Shown one piece after another: positions 35,508 through 44,332 of a stretch of 64,000 nt of DNA; the stretch's first letter is position 1, and every line of letters begins with the position of its first letter. The notes below the pieces were generated by a model, which saw only the letters and a program-made list of their open reading frames with translations, did not search any database and was not told the DNA's origin. This DNA is from APNM01 sp040361335. GTDB lineage: Bacteria > Pseudomonadota > Gammaproteobacteria > Nevskiales > Salinisphaeraceae. The stretch lies in NCBI RefSeq assembly GCF_040361335.1, contig NZ_APNM01000019.1:1-64000 (forward strand), read 5' to 3'. The position numbers were made by a program, and so were the translations under genes.

Positions 35508-37202
35508 TCACACCGCGATCGCGGCGCGCTCGATGATGGCGGCCGTGTCCTGGCCTTCCGGGATCGCGCCGAAGGCACGGCCGTACAAGCCTTCCAGGCG
35601 GGTCGCGGCGAAGGCGTCGGCCACCGGCGCCGGGGCGTGCCGGCGCAGCAGGCTCGCCTGCAGCGCGTAGGCCATCATCTCCAGGGTCTGCCGGGCCTCG
35701 CCCTCCCGCTCCGGCAGGCGGCGCAGGCGCGGCTCCAGGGCGTCCGCGAGCCGGGCCAGGCGGCCGTCGCCGGAGACACCCTCGCGGATCTCGGCCATGA
35801 CGGCGTCCACGGTCTCCGGCTCGCGGCGGATGGAGCGCACCACGTCCAGGGCGATCACGTTGCCCACGCCTTCCCAGATGCCGTTCAGCGGCGCCTCCCG
35901 GTACAGCCGCGCCATCAGGTGGTCCTCGATGAAGCCGTTGCCGCCGTGGCACTCCAGCGCCTCCACCACGAACATCGGCGCCTGCTTGCAGGCCCAGTAC
36001 TTGGCCATGGGCGTGGCGATGCGCGACAGCAGCCGCTCGCCCTCGTCCGTGTCCTGGAGGTCCAGGGTGCGCGCCAGGCGCATGCCCAGCCACAGGAAGG
36101 CCTCGGACTCCACGGCGAGATCGGCGGCCACGTTGGTCATGATGGGATGGTCGACGATGCGTTTGCCGAAGCTGGTGCGGTTGCCGGTGTGGTGCAGCGC
36201 CTGGCTGAGCGCCTGCCGCATCAGTCCGGAGGAGCCCACGGCGAAGTCCAGGCGGGTCAGGTGCGCCATCTCGATGCTGTTGCGGATGCCGTGCCCCTCC
36301 TCGCCCAGCATGATCCCGTAGAGCCGGTCGAACTCCACCTCCGAGGAGGCGTTGGAGCGGTTGCCGCACTTGTCCTTGAGGCGCTGGATGCGCAGGTTGT
36401 TGCGCCGCCCGTCGGGCAGCCAGCCCGGCACAAGGAAGCTGGATACGCCGCTTTCCGTCTGCGCCAGCGTCAGGAAGACGTCGCTCATGGGCACGGAGAA
36501 GAACCACTTGTGCCCCGTGATCAGGTACTCGGCGCCGGGGCCGGTCCGCCGGCCCAGCGGCCGCGCCGTGGTCTGGGTCTGGCGCAGGTCCGAGCCGCCC
36601 TGCTTCTCGGTCATGGCCATGCCGACCGTGATGAAGGGCTTCTCCTGCGGCGGCAGCGGGCGCGAATCGTAGCCGGCGCGCATGATCCGCGGCTCCCACT
36701 CGGCGGCTAGGTCCGGGTCGTTGCGCAGGGCGGCGACCGACGCGAAGGTCATGCCCATGGGGCAGCAGATGCCGTTCTCGCCCTGGTTCCAGAGATAGCT
36801 CAGGGCCGCGCGGGCGACGTGCGCGCCGGGGCGCTTCTCGGTCCAGGCCAGGGAATGGGCCTCGCTGGAGAAGATCCCGTCCATCAGCTCGTGATAGGCC
36901 GGGTGGAATTCCACCTCGTCGATGCGTTGGCCGAAGCGGTCGTGGGTGCGCAGCTCCGGGAGGTTGCGGTTGGCTTGGCGGGCCAGTCGCTGGATCCGCT
37001 CCGAACCGACCAGGGCACCGGTCTCCTCCAGGCGGGGCGACGCCCAGTCGGCGCCGTAGGCGCGCACCGCCTCCATCAGCGCCCGGTCGCCGGTGAAGGC
37101 GTTGTAGTCGACCAGGTCCCCGGGCTGGTTGCGCACCTCGTGGGTGGCGGTGTCGGGGACCGGGGGAACGGCGGGCGTGACGTCGGCGGGCTGGCTGCTC
37201 AT
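35508..37202 (-). CDS. AidB-like acyl-CoA dehydrogenase
   Basis: 564 residues, the length of the AidB subfamily. FAD and fold motifs include MAMTEKQGGSDL, GHKWFFSVPMSDVFL, RTSFGKRIVDHPIM and the C-terminal ECHGGNGFIEDH...WEGVGNVIALD. E. coli AidB is induced by alkylation and binds DNA. Without checking the DNA-binding C-terminal surface I cannot say whether this is a DNA-protection protein or a plain acyl-CoA dehydrogenase. The ATG at 37202 begins a Pro-rich leader. Confidence 0.87.
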   Translation of the reverse strand: MSSQPADVTPAVPPVPDTATHEVRNQPGDLVDYNAFTGDRALMEAVRAYGADWASPRLEETGALVGSERIQRLARQANRNLPELRTHDRFGQRIDEVEFHPAYHELMDGIFSSEAHSLAWTEKRPGAHVARAALSYLWNQGENGICCPMGMTFASVAALRNDPDLAAEWEPRIMRAGYDSRPLPPQEKPFITVGMAMTEKQGGSDLRQTQTTARPLGRRTGPGAEYLITGHKWFFSVPMSDVFLTLAQTESGVSSFLVPGWLPDGRRNNLRIQRLKDKCGNRSNASSEVEFDRLYGIMLGEEGHGIRNSIEMAHLTRLDFAVGSSGLMRQALSQALHHTGNRTSFGKRIVDHPIMTNVAADLAVESEAFLWLGMRLARTLDLQDTDEGERLLSRIATPMAKYWACKQAPMFVVEALECHGGNGFIEDHLMARLYREAPLNGIWEGVGNVIALDVVRSIRREPETVDAVMAEIREGVSGDGRLARLADALEPRLRRLPEREGEARQTLEMMAYALQASLLRRHAPAPVADAFAATRLEGLYGRAFGAIPEGQDTAAIIERAAIAV

Positions 37203-37353
37203 GGCGGGACTCCTCGGGCGCACAGTAATCTTTATTTCGCCCGCAACATTAGCATGACCGCCGGCGATCGCGGCGTAGGCGCGTCTTGTGCCGGCGTGTC
37301 GGCGCACGCATCATCCCGGGCCTCGACTACAGCGACAGGACAGGAGAACCGGC

Positions 37354-38157
37354 ATGGGCAACAGGCTCGAAGGCAAGGTGACCGTGATCACCGGCGGCAC
37401 CAGCGGCATCGGCGAGGCCACGGTGCGGCGTTTCGTCGCCGAGGGCGCGCGGGTGATGATCGCCGGACGCACGGTGGAGAAGGGCGAAGCCCTGGCCGCC
37501 GAGCTGGGCGAGGCCGCCGCCTTCCGGCGCACGGATGTCACCGGCGAGGCCGATATCGCGGCCCTGATCGACGCCACAGTCGAGACCTTCGGCCGGCTGG
37601 ACGTGCTGTTCAACAACGCCGGCGCCCCCGACCGCAGCACCCCGGAAGAGGTGGACGAGGCCGGCTTCGACCGCGCCATGCGGCTGCTGGTGGGCAGCGT
37701 GGTGTTCGGCGTCAAGCATGCCGCGCGGGTGATGAAGCCCCAGGGCGGCGGCGCCATCATCAACAACGCCAGCATCGCCGGCTGGCGCTATGGCCAGGGC
37801 AGCTACCTCTATTCCGGCGCCAAGGCCGCGGTGAGCCACCTGACCCGCATGGCCGGCGTCGACCTCGGCCCGCACGGCATCCGCGTCAACGCCATCTCGC
37901 CCGGCGCCGTCGCCACGCCCATCTTCTGGGGCGGCTCCGAGCGGGCCCAGAGCCTCAGCGACGAGGAGAACGCCCAGAAGATGGCCAAGCTCACCGGCAA
38001 CCTCGCCCACGCCACGCCCACCCCGCGCGCCGGCGAGGCCGACGACATCGCCGACGCCGCGGTCTTCCTGGCCAGCGAGGAGTCCGGCTTCGTGAACTGC
38101 CACGACCTGGTGGTCGACGGCGGCCGCATCTGGATGTTCAACGAAAAGAGCGGCTGA
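37354..38157 (+). CDS. Short-chain dehydrogenase/reductase (SDR)
   Basis: 267 residues. NAD(P) loop TGGTSGIG, NNAGAP, the catalytic Ser in NNASIAG, YLYSGAKAA (Tyr-x-x-x-Lys) and the PG loop NAISPGAVATP are all present, so the classical SDR site is intact. The Arg in AGRT after strand 2 suggests NADP preference. Substrate unknown. It is divergent from the aidB-like gene. Confidence 0.9.
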   Translation: MGNRLEGKVTVITGGTSGIGEATVRRFVAEGARVMIAGRTVEKGEALAAELGEAAAFRRTDVTGEADIAALIDATVETFGRLDVLFNNAGAPDRSTPEEVDEAGFDRAMRLLVGSVVFGVKHAARVMKPQGGGAIINNASIAGWRYGQGSYLYSGAKAAVSHLTRMAGVDLGPHGIRVNAISPGAVATPIFWGGSERAQSLSDEENAQKMAKLTGNLAHATPTPRAGEADDIADAAVFLASEESGFVNCHDLVVDGGRIWMFNEKSG

Positions 38158-38172
38158 GGCCGACCCCTTCCC

Positions 38173-38213
38173 ATCCCCTCTGCCCGAGGGGGAGAGGGTT
38201 AGGGTGAGGGGGA
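38173..38213. repeat. C-rich palindromic repeat overlapping the phosphoesterase stop codon
   Basis: CCCCTCTGCCCGAGGGGGAGAGGGTTAGGGTGAGGGGG-type copy, overlapping the 3' end of the minus-strand phosphoesterase gene. The last few codons and the TAA of that gene lie inside the repeat. Confidence 0.7.
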
Positions 38214-38684
38214 AGACACGCCGAACCGCACCACCCGCACCCGCCACTGCCGCGGCCCCGCCGTCAGGATCAGCGCCCCCGGCCCGCCGTAGGTCCGGGT
38301 GCGCCCGGCGGCGCCGGGGTTGAGCACCCAGGGCCGGGCGTCGCGGTCCACGACCTGGCGGTGGCTGTGGCCGCAGACCACGGCGCGGGCGTCGGGAAAG
38401 GCCGCGCGCAGCTTGGCGTGGCGGTTGCGGGCCGGCCACTGGTGGCCGTGGATCGCCACCAGCGTGCCGCCGGGCAGCTCCAGCGCCTCGGTCTCCGGCC
38501 AGCCGGCGTCGGCGGGGGCGTTGTTGCCGTGGACGATGGTGACCGGCGGGCCCAGCCCGGCCAGCTCGTCGGCGATCCCGCGGCCCACGTCGCCGGCGTG
38601 CACCAGGCGGTCGCAGCCGGCCACGGCGGCGGCGATGCGGTCGTCGAGGCGACCGTGGGTGTCGGCGATGAGGGCGATGCGCAC
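38199..38684 (-). CDS. YfcE/MJ0936-type metallophosphoesterase
   Basis: 161 residues. Metal-binding motifs are ALIADTHG, HAGDVG, VHGNNA, IHGHQ and CGHSHRQ, complete for a two-metal phosphodiesterase. I chose the GTG at 38684 because GAGGA lies 7 bp upstream; a TTG at 38702 would add six residues. The C-terminal SSPSP is encoded by the dispersed repeat, so the natural end may have been altered by its insertion. Confidence 0.87.
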   Translation of the reverse strand: MRIALIADTHGRLDDRIAAAVAGCDRLVHAGDVGRGIADELAGLGPPVTIVHGNNAPADAGWPETEALELPGGTLVAIHGHQWPARNRHAKLRAAFPDARAVVCGHSHRQVVDRDARPWVLNPGAAGRTRTYGGPGALILTAGPRQWRVRVVRFGVSSPSP

Positions 38685-38737
38685 GCGCGCATCCTCGGCC
38701 AATGCGGCGCCTCGCGCAATCCGGTTAGAGTAGTCGC

Positions 38738-39478
38738 ATGCAGACTTGGGCCCTCTACAGCCTCAAGGGCGGCGTCGGCAAGACCGCCGCCGCCGTGAAC
38801 CTGGCCTGGGAAGCGGCCGGGGCCGGCCGCCGCGTCCTGCTCTGGGACCTGGACCCGCAGGGCGCCGCCACCTGGTACCTGCGCACCGACGACGATCCCG
38901 GTATGGCCGCCAAGAAGGTGGTCGCCGGCAAGGTGCCGCTGGGCCGGCACGTGCGCCCCAGCCGCTATGCCCGCCTGGACGTGCTGCCCGCGGACTTCAG
39001 CTTCCGTCACATGGACGCCCTGCTGAAGGCCGCCTCCGGCTCGAAGAAGGTGCTGCGGCGCCTGATCGAGCCCTTCTCCGAGAACTATCACCTGCTGATC
39101 CTGGACTGCCCGCCCGGCATCGGCACCCTCGCCGCCGGCATCCTGCGGGCCGCCGACCAAGTGCTGGTGCCCACCGTGCCCACGCCGCTGTCCCTGCGCG
39201 CCCTGGAGCGGGTGCGCGAGTTCGCCGACTCGGAGAACGTGCCGGAGGCCAACCTGCGCCCCTTCTACAGCCTGGTGGACCGCCGCAAGCGCCTGCACCG
39301 CGACCTGCTGGAGCACCCGCCCGAGCTGATGCGCGGGGCGCCGAAGGCCTGGATCGGCTACAGCGCGGACGTCGAGCGCATGGGCGAGGCCCGGGCCCCG
39401 ATTGGGGCGTTCGCGCCGAGTTCGCCGGCGGCGTCCCAGTTCCATCGGCTCTGGAAGGCCCTGGACAAGGGCCGATAG
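38738..39478 (+). CDS. Orphan ParA family ATPase
   Basis: 246 residues. The deviant Walker A is SLKGGVGKTAAAVNLA, Walker A' is LLWDLDPQGAATWYL and Walker B LLILDCPPGIG. No ParB is next to it and no parS-like site was noticed, so it is probably not the chromosome partition ATPase. It could position another cell component. A phosphoesterase gene is divergent and a dehalogenase gene convergent (3-bp gap). Confidence 0.87.
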   Translation: MQTWALYSLKGGVGKTAAAVNLAWEAAGAGRRVLLWDLDPQGAATWYLRTDDDPGMAAKKVVAGKVPLGRHVRPSRYARLDVLPADFSFRHMDALLKAASGSKKVLRRLIEPFSENYHLLILDCPPGIGTLAAGILRAADQVLVPTVPTPLSLRALERVREFADSENVPEANLRPFYSLVDRRKRLHRDLLEHPPELMRGAPKAWIGYSADVERMGEARAPIGAFAPSSPAASQFHRLWKALDKGR

Positions 39479-39481
39479 GCC

Positions 39482-40372
<891 letters not shown>

Positions 40373-40497
40373 GACGGAACATCCGGCGAAACCGATCGTC
40401 CAAGCCTCCGCCGGGCCGTCGCCGCCGTCAAGCCGACTCGATAAGTGCCTGACGAGGCGATAGACTCGGGGCGGTTTCCACGCGAGGAGTCGACGGC

Positions 40498-40878
40498 ATG
40501 CGTATCCGCACATTACTAGTCGCGCTCTCGATGCCGGCGCTGGCGGGGTGCTCGGCCTTCATGAGCACCACCAACACCGTCTCCGCCGGCCTGAACGCCG
40601 TCACCAAGTCCACGGAGAGCACCACCAACGCCTCCGTCACCGAGCCGGGCAGCCCGTCCTATGCCCGCGCCGAGGCCTATGTCGCGTCGCAGTTGCCCAT
40701 GATCCGCCGCGACGCCGCGGCCGGCGGCGGCGAGAACACGGCGGCCCTGGCGACACTGCTGGGCGAATCCGATCCCCAGGCCTTCGGCCGCTGGATGCAG
40801 ACCAACTACCGCGACCTGTTCGCCGGGCTGGAGCGGCCCGCCGATCTGGTCGACCGGATCGTCGCCCGTCGCGGCTGA
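40498..40878 (+). CDS. Small lipoprotein, unknown function (DUF3015-like)
   Basis: 126 residues. The lipobox PALAGC gives Cys at residue 18, so it is a lipoprotein. The mature part is short and helical, with SYARAEAYVASQLPMIRRDAA and ESDPQAFGRWMQTNY. The next gene also encodes a lipoprotein, 26 bp downstream, so they may be cotranscribed. Confidence 0.72.
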   Translation: MRIRTLLVALSMPALAGCSAFMSTTNTVSAGLNAVTKSTESTTNASVTEPGSPSYARAEAYVASQLPMIRRDAAAGGGENTAALATLLGESDPQAFGRWMQTNYRDLFAGLERPADLVDRIVARRG

Positions 40879-40904
40879 TCACCCGAATCCGAGGAGGAAA
40901 CGAT

Positions 40905-41558
40905 ATGCGAGCGAATAGCCTGATCACCGCCGGCGCCCTCGCCGGCATCGTCGCCCTGGCCGGCTGCACCGAGGGCGGCCAGCAGAACGTCGACGAAATG
41001 CAGCAGCAGGCCCAGGAAGCGGTCGACAAGGCCCAGGCCCAGGCCCAGGCGAAAGTCGACGAGCTGATGGCGCGCTACAAGCCCCTGGACGAGGACGTGC
41101 CGCAGCGCGCCGTGGCCAAGCTGTACCCCACCAACGGCAACAAGGTCACCGGCACGGTCACCTTCACGCCCGCCGAGAACGGCCTCAAGGTCCACACCGA
41201 GGCCAGCGGCCTGACCCCGGGCAAGCATGGCTACCACCTGCACATCTACGGTGACTGCACCGCCGCCGACGGCACCTCCGCCGGCACCCACTTCAACCTC
41301 AAGGGCAGCTCGCTCAACCCGCCGAAGGACATCGACCGCATCACCGGCGACCTCGGCAATCTGGACGCGGGCGAGGACGGCAACGCCACCCACGAGGCCG
41401 TCATCGAGAACGCCAAGCTCACCGGCGGCAAGTCCATCGTCGGCCGCGCCGTGATCGTCCACGAAAAGCCCAACGATCCGAAGCAGCCCCCGATCGGCGC
41501 CGCCGGTTCCCGCCTCGCCTGCGGCGTGGTCGGCATCGGCAAGCCCGAAGCCGAGTAA
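40905..41558 (+). CDS. sodC: Lipoprotein Cu-type superoxide dismutase lacking zinc histidines
   Basis: 217 residues. Signal and lipobox VALAGC (Cys21), then a helical Gln/Ala-rich stretch (about 25-58), then the SOD fold. Copper ligands are visible: His111 and His113 in YHLHIYGDC, His129 in THFN and His186 in IVHEK. Asp149 in GDLGN and Arg203 in GSRLACG are kept. Between His129 and Asp149 there is no histidine, so the two zinc-specific ligands (positions 71 and 80 of the bovine enzyme) are absent. It may be a copper-only SOD, or an inactive copy. It would protect the envelope. GAGGAGGAAA precedes the ATG. Confidence 0.85.
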   Translation: MRANSLITAGALAGIVALAGCTEGGQQNVDEMQQQAQEAVDKAQAQAQAKVDELMARYKPLDEDVPQRAVAKLYPTNGNKVTGTVTFTPAENGLKVHTEASGLTPGKHGYHLHIYGDCTAADGTSAGTHFNLKGSSLNPPKDIDRITGDLGNLDAGEDGNATHEAVIENAKLTGGKSIVGRAVIVHEKPNDPKQPPIGAAGSRLACGVVGIGKPEAE

Positions 41559-41580
41559 CCCGGCGCCGAGCCCACGAAAA

Positions 41581-41618
41581 AACCCTCTCCCCGACACCGG
41601 GGAGAGGGTTCTCTTTGT
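41581..41618 (+). terminator. Terminator after sodC
   Basis: AACCCTCTCCCC, a GACA loop and CCGGGGAGAGGGTT form a 12-bp stem, followed by CTCTTTGTCT. The T run is imperfect. The stem resembles the dispersed C-rich repeat, which here probably acts as a terminator. Confidence 0.75.
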
Positions 41619-41640
41619 CTCGCACCCCTCTAAAGTCAGC

Positions 41641-41822
41641 CCCCTCTCCCCCTTGGGGGGGAGGGCCGGGGAGAGGGGGTCCCTCTACAACTCACACCCC
41701 GAATTCAATCCGCCCCCACCTGAACCTTGTAATTCCCCCGCTCCGAGTCGTACTCCAACTCGATCAGCCCCTGTTTCTCCGCATCCTTCAACAACTCCGA
41801 GAAGCTGCGATAACCGTAATAT
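41641..41822 (-). pseudogene. Duplicated 3' end of the NYN gene plus its downstream repeat
   Basis: The region repeats 41839-42020 at an offset of 198 bp, starting with the C-rich repeat and continuing through the last ~33 codons and stop of the NYN-LOTUS gene. Homology stops abruptly near 41821. The coding part differs from the intact gene at three positions, all synonymous. It has no start and is not expected to be expressed. Confidence 0.8.
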
Positions 41823-41838
41823 CCTTAGCAATAACAAT

Positions 41839-41881
41839 CCCCTCTCCCCCTTGGGGGAGAGGGCCAGGGAGAGGGGGTCCC
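41839..41881. repeat. C-rich palindromic repeat downstream of the NYN gene
   Basis: CCCCTCTCCCCCTTGGGGGAGAGGG-type palindrome at the 3' end of the NYN gene; also the left edge of the duplicated 198-bp unit. Confidence 0.65.
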
Positions 41882-41902
41882 TCTAGCCCCGCAAGCCCAA
41901 CC

Positions 41903-42664
41903 TCAATCCGCCCCCACCTGAACCTTGTAATTCCCCCGCTCCGAGTCGTACTCCAACTCGATCAACCCCTGCTTCTCCGCATCCTTCAACAACTCCGAAA
42001 AGCTGCGATAACCGTAATACCCCTCGTTGAACCCTGGATACACCCGCTTGATCGTCTGCTTCACCAACGACCCCCAAACCGGATCGTAATCCGACTCCAG
42101 CGACTGCACGATCTCCAGAATCCGCTCCCGCGCCTCGTTGCGCTTGTCGCCGCTCTTGTCGGTCGATTTCGCCCGCTTGGTGCGCGCCGCCTTCTTCACC
42201 CGCGCCAAGTCGTCGTAATAGATGAACTCGTCGCAGTTCGCCACCAGCAGGTCCGAGGTCGAGGACTTCACCCCGCACCCGATCACCCGCTTGTCGTTCT
42301 CCTTGAGCTTGGACACCAGCGGCGAGAAATCCGAGTCCCCGGACACCAGCGCGAACATGTCGATATGCGCCTTGGCGTAGCACATGTCGATGGCGTCCAC
42401 GACCATCCGGATATCCGCGCTGTTCTTGCCCGAGATCTTGGACTGCGGGATATCGATCATCTCGATGCCCATGGCATGGAAGGCATTCATGGTGTTCCGA
42501 TAGCGGCCCCAGTCGCAGTAGGCCCGCTTGAACACGATCCGCCCCTTCTCCAACAGCCGCTTGAGCACCAGCGACATGTCGAAATCCCCGCCCGGCGCGT
42601 CCCGCGCACCCAGCGCCAGGTTCTCGTAATCGACGAAAACGGCAATCAACGGCTCGTCGGCCAT
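41903..42664 (-). CDS. NYN-domain (LabA/DUF88) putative ribonuclease with C-terminal LOTUS/OST-HTH domain
   Basis: 253 residues. The NYN (PIN-like) domain, about 5-150, carries its acids in VFVDYENLA, NSADIRMVVDAIDM, and SGDSDFSPLV, with CGVKSSTSDLL and CDEFIYYDDL. A basic linker is followed by an OST-HTH/LOTUS-like domain (about 185-248: PVWGSLVKQTIKRVYPGFNE, then FSELLKDAEKQGLIEL). LabA-type proteins are predicted RNA processing enzymes. The ATG at 42664 starts the homology. No operon partner. Confidence 0.87.
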   Translation of the reverse strand: MADEPLIAVFVDYENLALGARDAPGGDFDMSLVLKRLLEKGRIVFKRAYCDWGRYRNTMNAFHAMGIEMIDIPQSKISGKNSADIRMVVDAIDMCYAKAHIDMFALVSGDSDFSPLVSKLKENDKRVIGCGVKSSTSDLLVANCDEFIYYDDLARVKKAARTKRAKSTDKSGDKRNEARERILEIVQSLESDYDPVWGSLVKQTIKRVYPGFNEGYYGYRSFSELLKDAEKQGLIELEYDSERGNYKVQVGAD

Positions 42665-42938
42665 GGGGACTCCTGGTTGTTCCCGTGAATCACGTACGGC
42701 CGGCAGACCGGCCACAGCCGCCGATTCTACGCGACCGCGACATATCGAGCCGCCGCACACCCCTCATGCCGTCATGCCGGACAGCGCCAAAGGCGCTGAT
42801 CCGGCATCCAGTTGCCGTTAGAGGTGACGGCCGGGCGCGGCGTAATGAACGGGAAGGCGTTATAGCGCCAGGCGACATGTGTGCCTTGCTTTTAACTGCC
42901 TGATTTATCGGTTTGTTCAGATTGCCGCTCAAAATCGG

Positions 42939-42967
42939 TTGAGTGTTATACAGAATTCCTCGATATT
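42939..42967 (+). promoter_or_regulatory. Possible promoter upstream of the cassette array (Pc-like)
   Basis: TTGAGT and GATATT are spaced 17 bp, each with four of six consensus bases. They lie 28 bp before the first recombination point. Position outside the cassettes would suit a common promoter. The rest of the 344-bp gap (42665-43008) has a small hairpin near 42775-42812 and no gene that I can see. Confidence 0.35.
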
Positions 42968-43008
42968 CATATCGGAGACTTCCATCTAATCTCTGTTAGG
43001 AGCATAAG

Positions 43009-43521
43009 ATGCTCATTCGTGCATACGGAAGCTTCTGGAACCCCGATATCGTAAACTGGGGTTCAGTGGGCGCGGGAAATCAGGGGCAGTTGCTGGGAAA
43101 GGTAAAAATCAGTAACCGCACCCATACAATTGACTTCTGGGATGCTGTAGGAATTTATGTGCTTCACGACCAGTTTAACGCGGTTTATGTAGGGAAAGCG
43201 GTTGGCACATTGCTTGGCCCTCGCATGCGCCATCACCTAACAGATCGCTTCGCCGGGCGCTGGGATATGTTCTCCTGGTTTAGCTTGTCCACAATTAATA
43301 CCACCAATCCCGGCCTCAGGGCACCAGGAACGAGGCAAGTTAATCCGCAAACGCTTATAGACACGCTAGAAGCGCTATCTATTGGAGTTGTTGATCCCCC
43401 ACTTAATCGACGAAGGGAGACAATTCCAAATGCTTGCGAGGCAGTTCAGACGGGAGGCAAGCCAAAAGCAATTCGGTCCTATCTGGAAGAAATTCTGGAG
43501 AAGTTAGATGAAGGCTCCTAA
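43009..43521 (+). CDS. GIY-YIG domain protein (cassette 1)
   Basis: 170 residues. The GIY-YIG core is present as GIYVLHD and AVYVGKA, followed by RMRHHLTDRF with a conserved Arg and His. A distal Glu in the C-terminal helix (YLEEILEKL) could be the catalytic acid. This suggests a nuclease of unknown target. It starts 6 bp after GGAG in TTAGGAG, the cassette's own recombination core. Its TAA stop lies inside attC1. Low GC compared with neighbours fits transfer. Confidence 0.75.
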   Translation: MLIRAYGSFWNPDIVNWGSVGAGNQGQLLGKVKISNRTHTIDFWDAVGIYVLHDQFNAVYVGKAVGTLLGPRMRHHLTDRFAGRWDMFSWFSLSTINTTNPGLRAPGTRQVNPQTLIDTLEALSIGVVDPPLNRRRETIPNACEAVQTGGKPKAIRSYLEEILEKLDEGS

Positions 43522-43602
43522 CAAGTTGCTCAAGTACGTTCCGGCCCTCCGGGCCTCCACCGGACGCGGCTAAAGCCGCGCCGCTTAGCTCAGACGTTGG
43601 GC
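43516..43602 (+). other. attC site 1
   Basis: R'' TCCTAAC (43516-43522) and R' GTTGGGC (43596-43602), 87 bp apart in total. L-type boxes TTGCTCAAG and CTTAGCTCAGACG, and an internal palindrome with GCGGCTAAAGCCGC. Crossover is between G43596 and T43597. Confidence 0.85.
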
Positions 43603-43617
43603 GAATTAGGAGTTGTG

Positions 43618-44100
43618 GTGGAGCTACTTGCTAACTTGGGAAGCACCTTCGTCAGCCGGTGCATGGATCTCCTATTAGGAAGAGATCGACTCAAATTATA
43701 TGTGATGTGGGGTAGCCAGCCGAACGCAGACGAAATTGGGACTTTCCTTTGTCTCAACGTGAAGGTTGTAAATCCAGGTAACACATCGATCTTTTTTGAA
43801 AGGATTGAGGCCGTAGATCGCAATGGGGAAACATACTTTCCCTTGTACTGGGGTTTGAAAGCGGGTCACGAAATTCCTCCGAAGAATAATGTTGTGGGGC
43901 GGATTCCGTGCGGACATGTAGCCAAGCCGGAAATGAAGGAGTTGCGGGTCTACGACGCGACCGAGCGACGTTACCGCTTGCGCGGCCGTGGACTGAGAAA
44001 GGTCGTTCGCGGCCTGATCGAGGAAATTGACCGTCTTGAGGGGCTCGGATTTGAGGTTCATTCACGCAAGACGCGCGAGCGGCGTAAGTCGACATCGTAG
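43618..44100 (+). CDS. Unknown protein (cassette 2)
   Basis: 160 residues, no family recognised. It has an N-terminal hydrophobic stretch (VELLANLGSTFVSRCMDLLLG), a middle with beta-type sequence (LYVMWGSQPNADEIGTFLCLNVKVVNPG, IFFERIEAVDRNG) and a very basic C-terminus. The middle could be an immunoglobulin-like or C2-like sandwich. The GTG at 43618 has TAGGAG 5 bp upstream; a GTG at 43615 is possible. The gene fills its cassette. Confidence 0.6.
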   Translation: MELLANLGSTFVSRCMDLLLGRDRLKLYVMWGSQPNADEIGTFLCLNVKVVNPGNTSIFFERIEAVDRNGETYFPLYWGLKAGHEIPPKNNVVGRIPCGHVAKPEMKELRVYDATERRYRLRGRGLRKVVRGLIEEIDRLEGLGFEVHSRKTRERRKSTS

Positions 44101-44106
44101 CGTCTC

Positions 44107-44166
44107 GCCCAACAATCCGCTGCAGGCGACGCAGCAAAGTTGCGCGCCTGAGCGGAGCCGTTGGGC
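44107..44166 (+). other. attC site 2
   Basis: R'' GCCCAAC (44107-44113) and R' GTTGGGC (44160-44166) are perfectly complementary; the 60-bp size is the common attC length. The middle is CCGCTGCAGGCGACGCAGC...GCGCGCCTGAGCGG, which can pair. Crossover between G44160 and T44161. Confidence 0.85.
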
Positions 44167-44332
44167 GCACATAAATGGTCGAGCAGCATTCCCTTCGCGT
44201 TTTACGGCGGAGCTCTGTGGATAGTATCCCCTGACAAAGGGTGCTTTCTAAGAGATTTCAACGTCGGCTAGAGTTCGATGACTAAGGTAATAAATAGAGG
44301 TGCTTTGTAAATTTCTAAAAGGAGAAACTTGG

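Noticed and set aside
38738..39478. Chromosome-partition ParA
   Set aside because: No ParB gene or parS sites nearby and not next to rsmG; called as orphan ParA only.
42665..42995. Integron integrase or attI upstream of the array
   Set aside because: No open frame for a tyrosine recombinase; the upstream gene is a NYN protein. attI cannot be recognised by eye, so only the crossover point is given.
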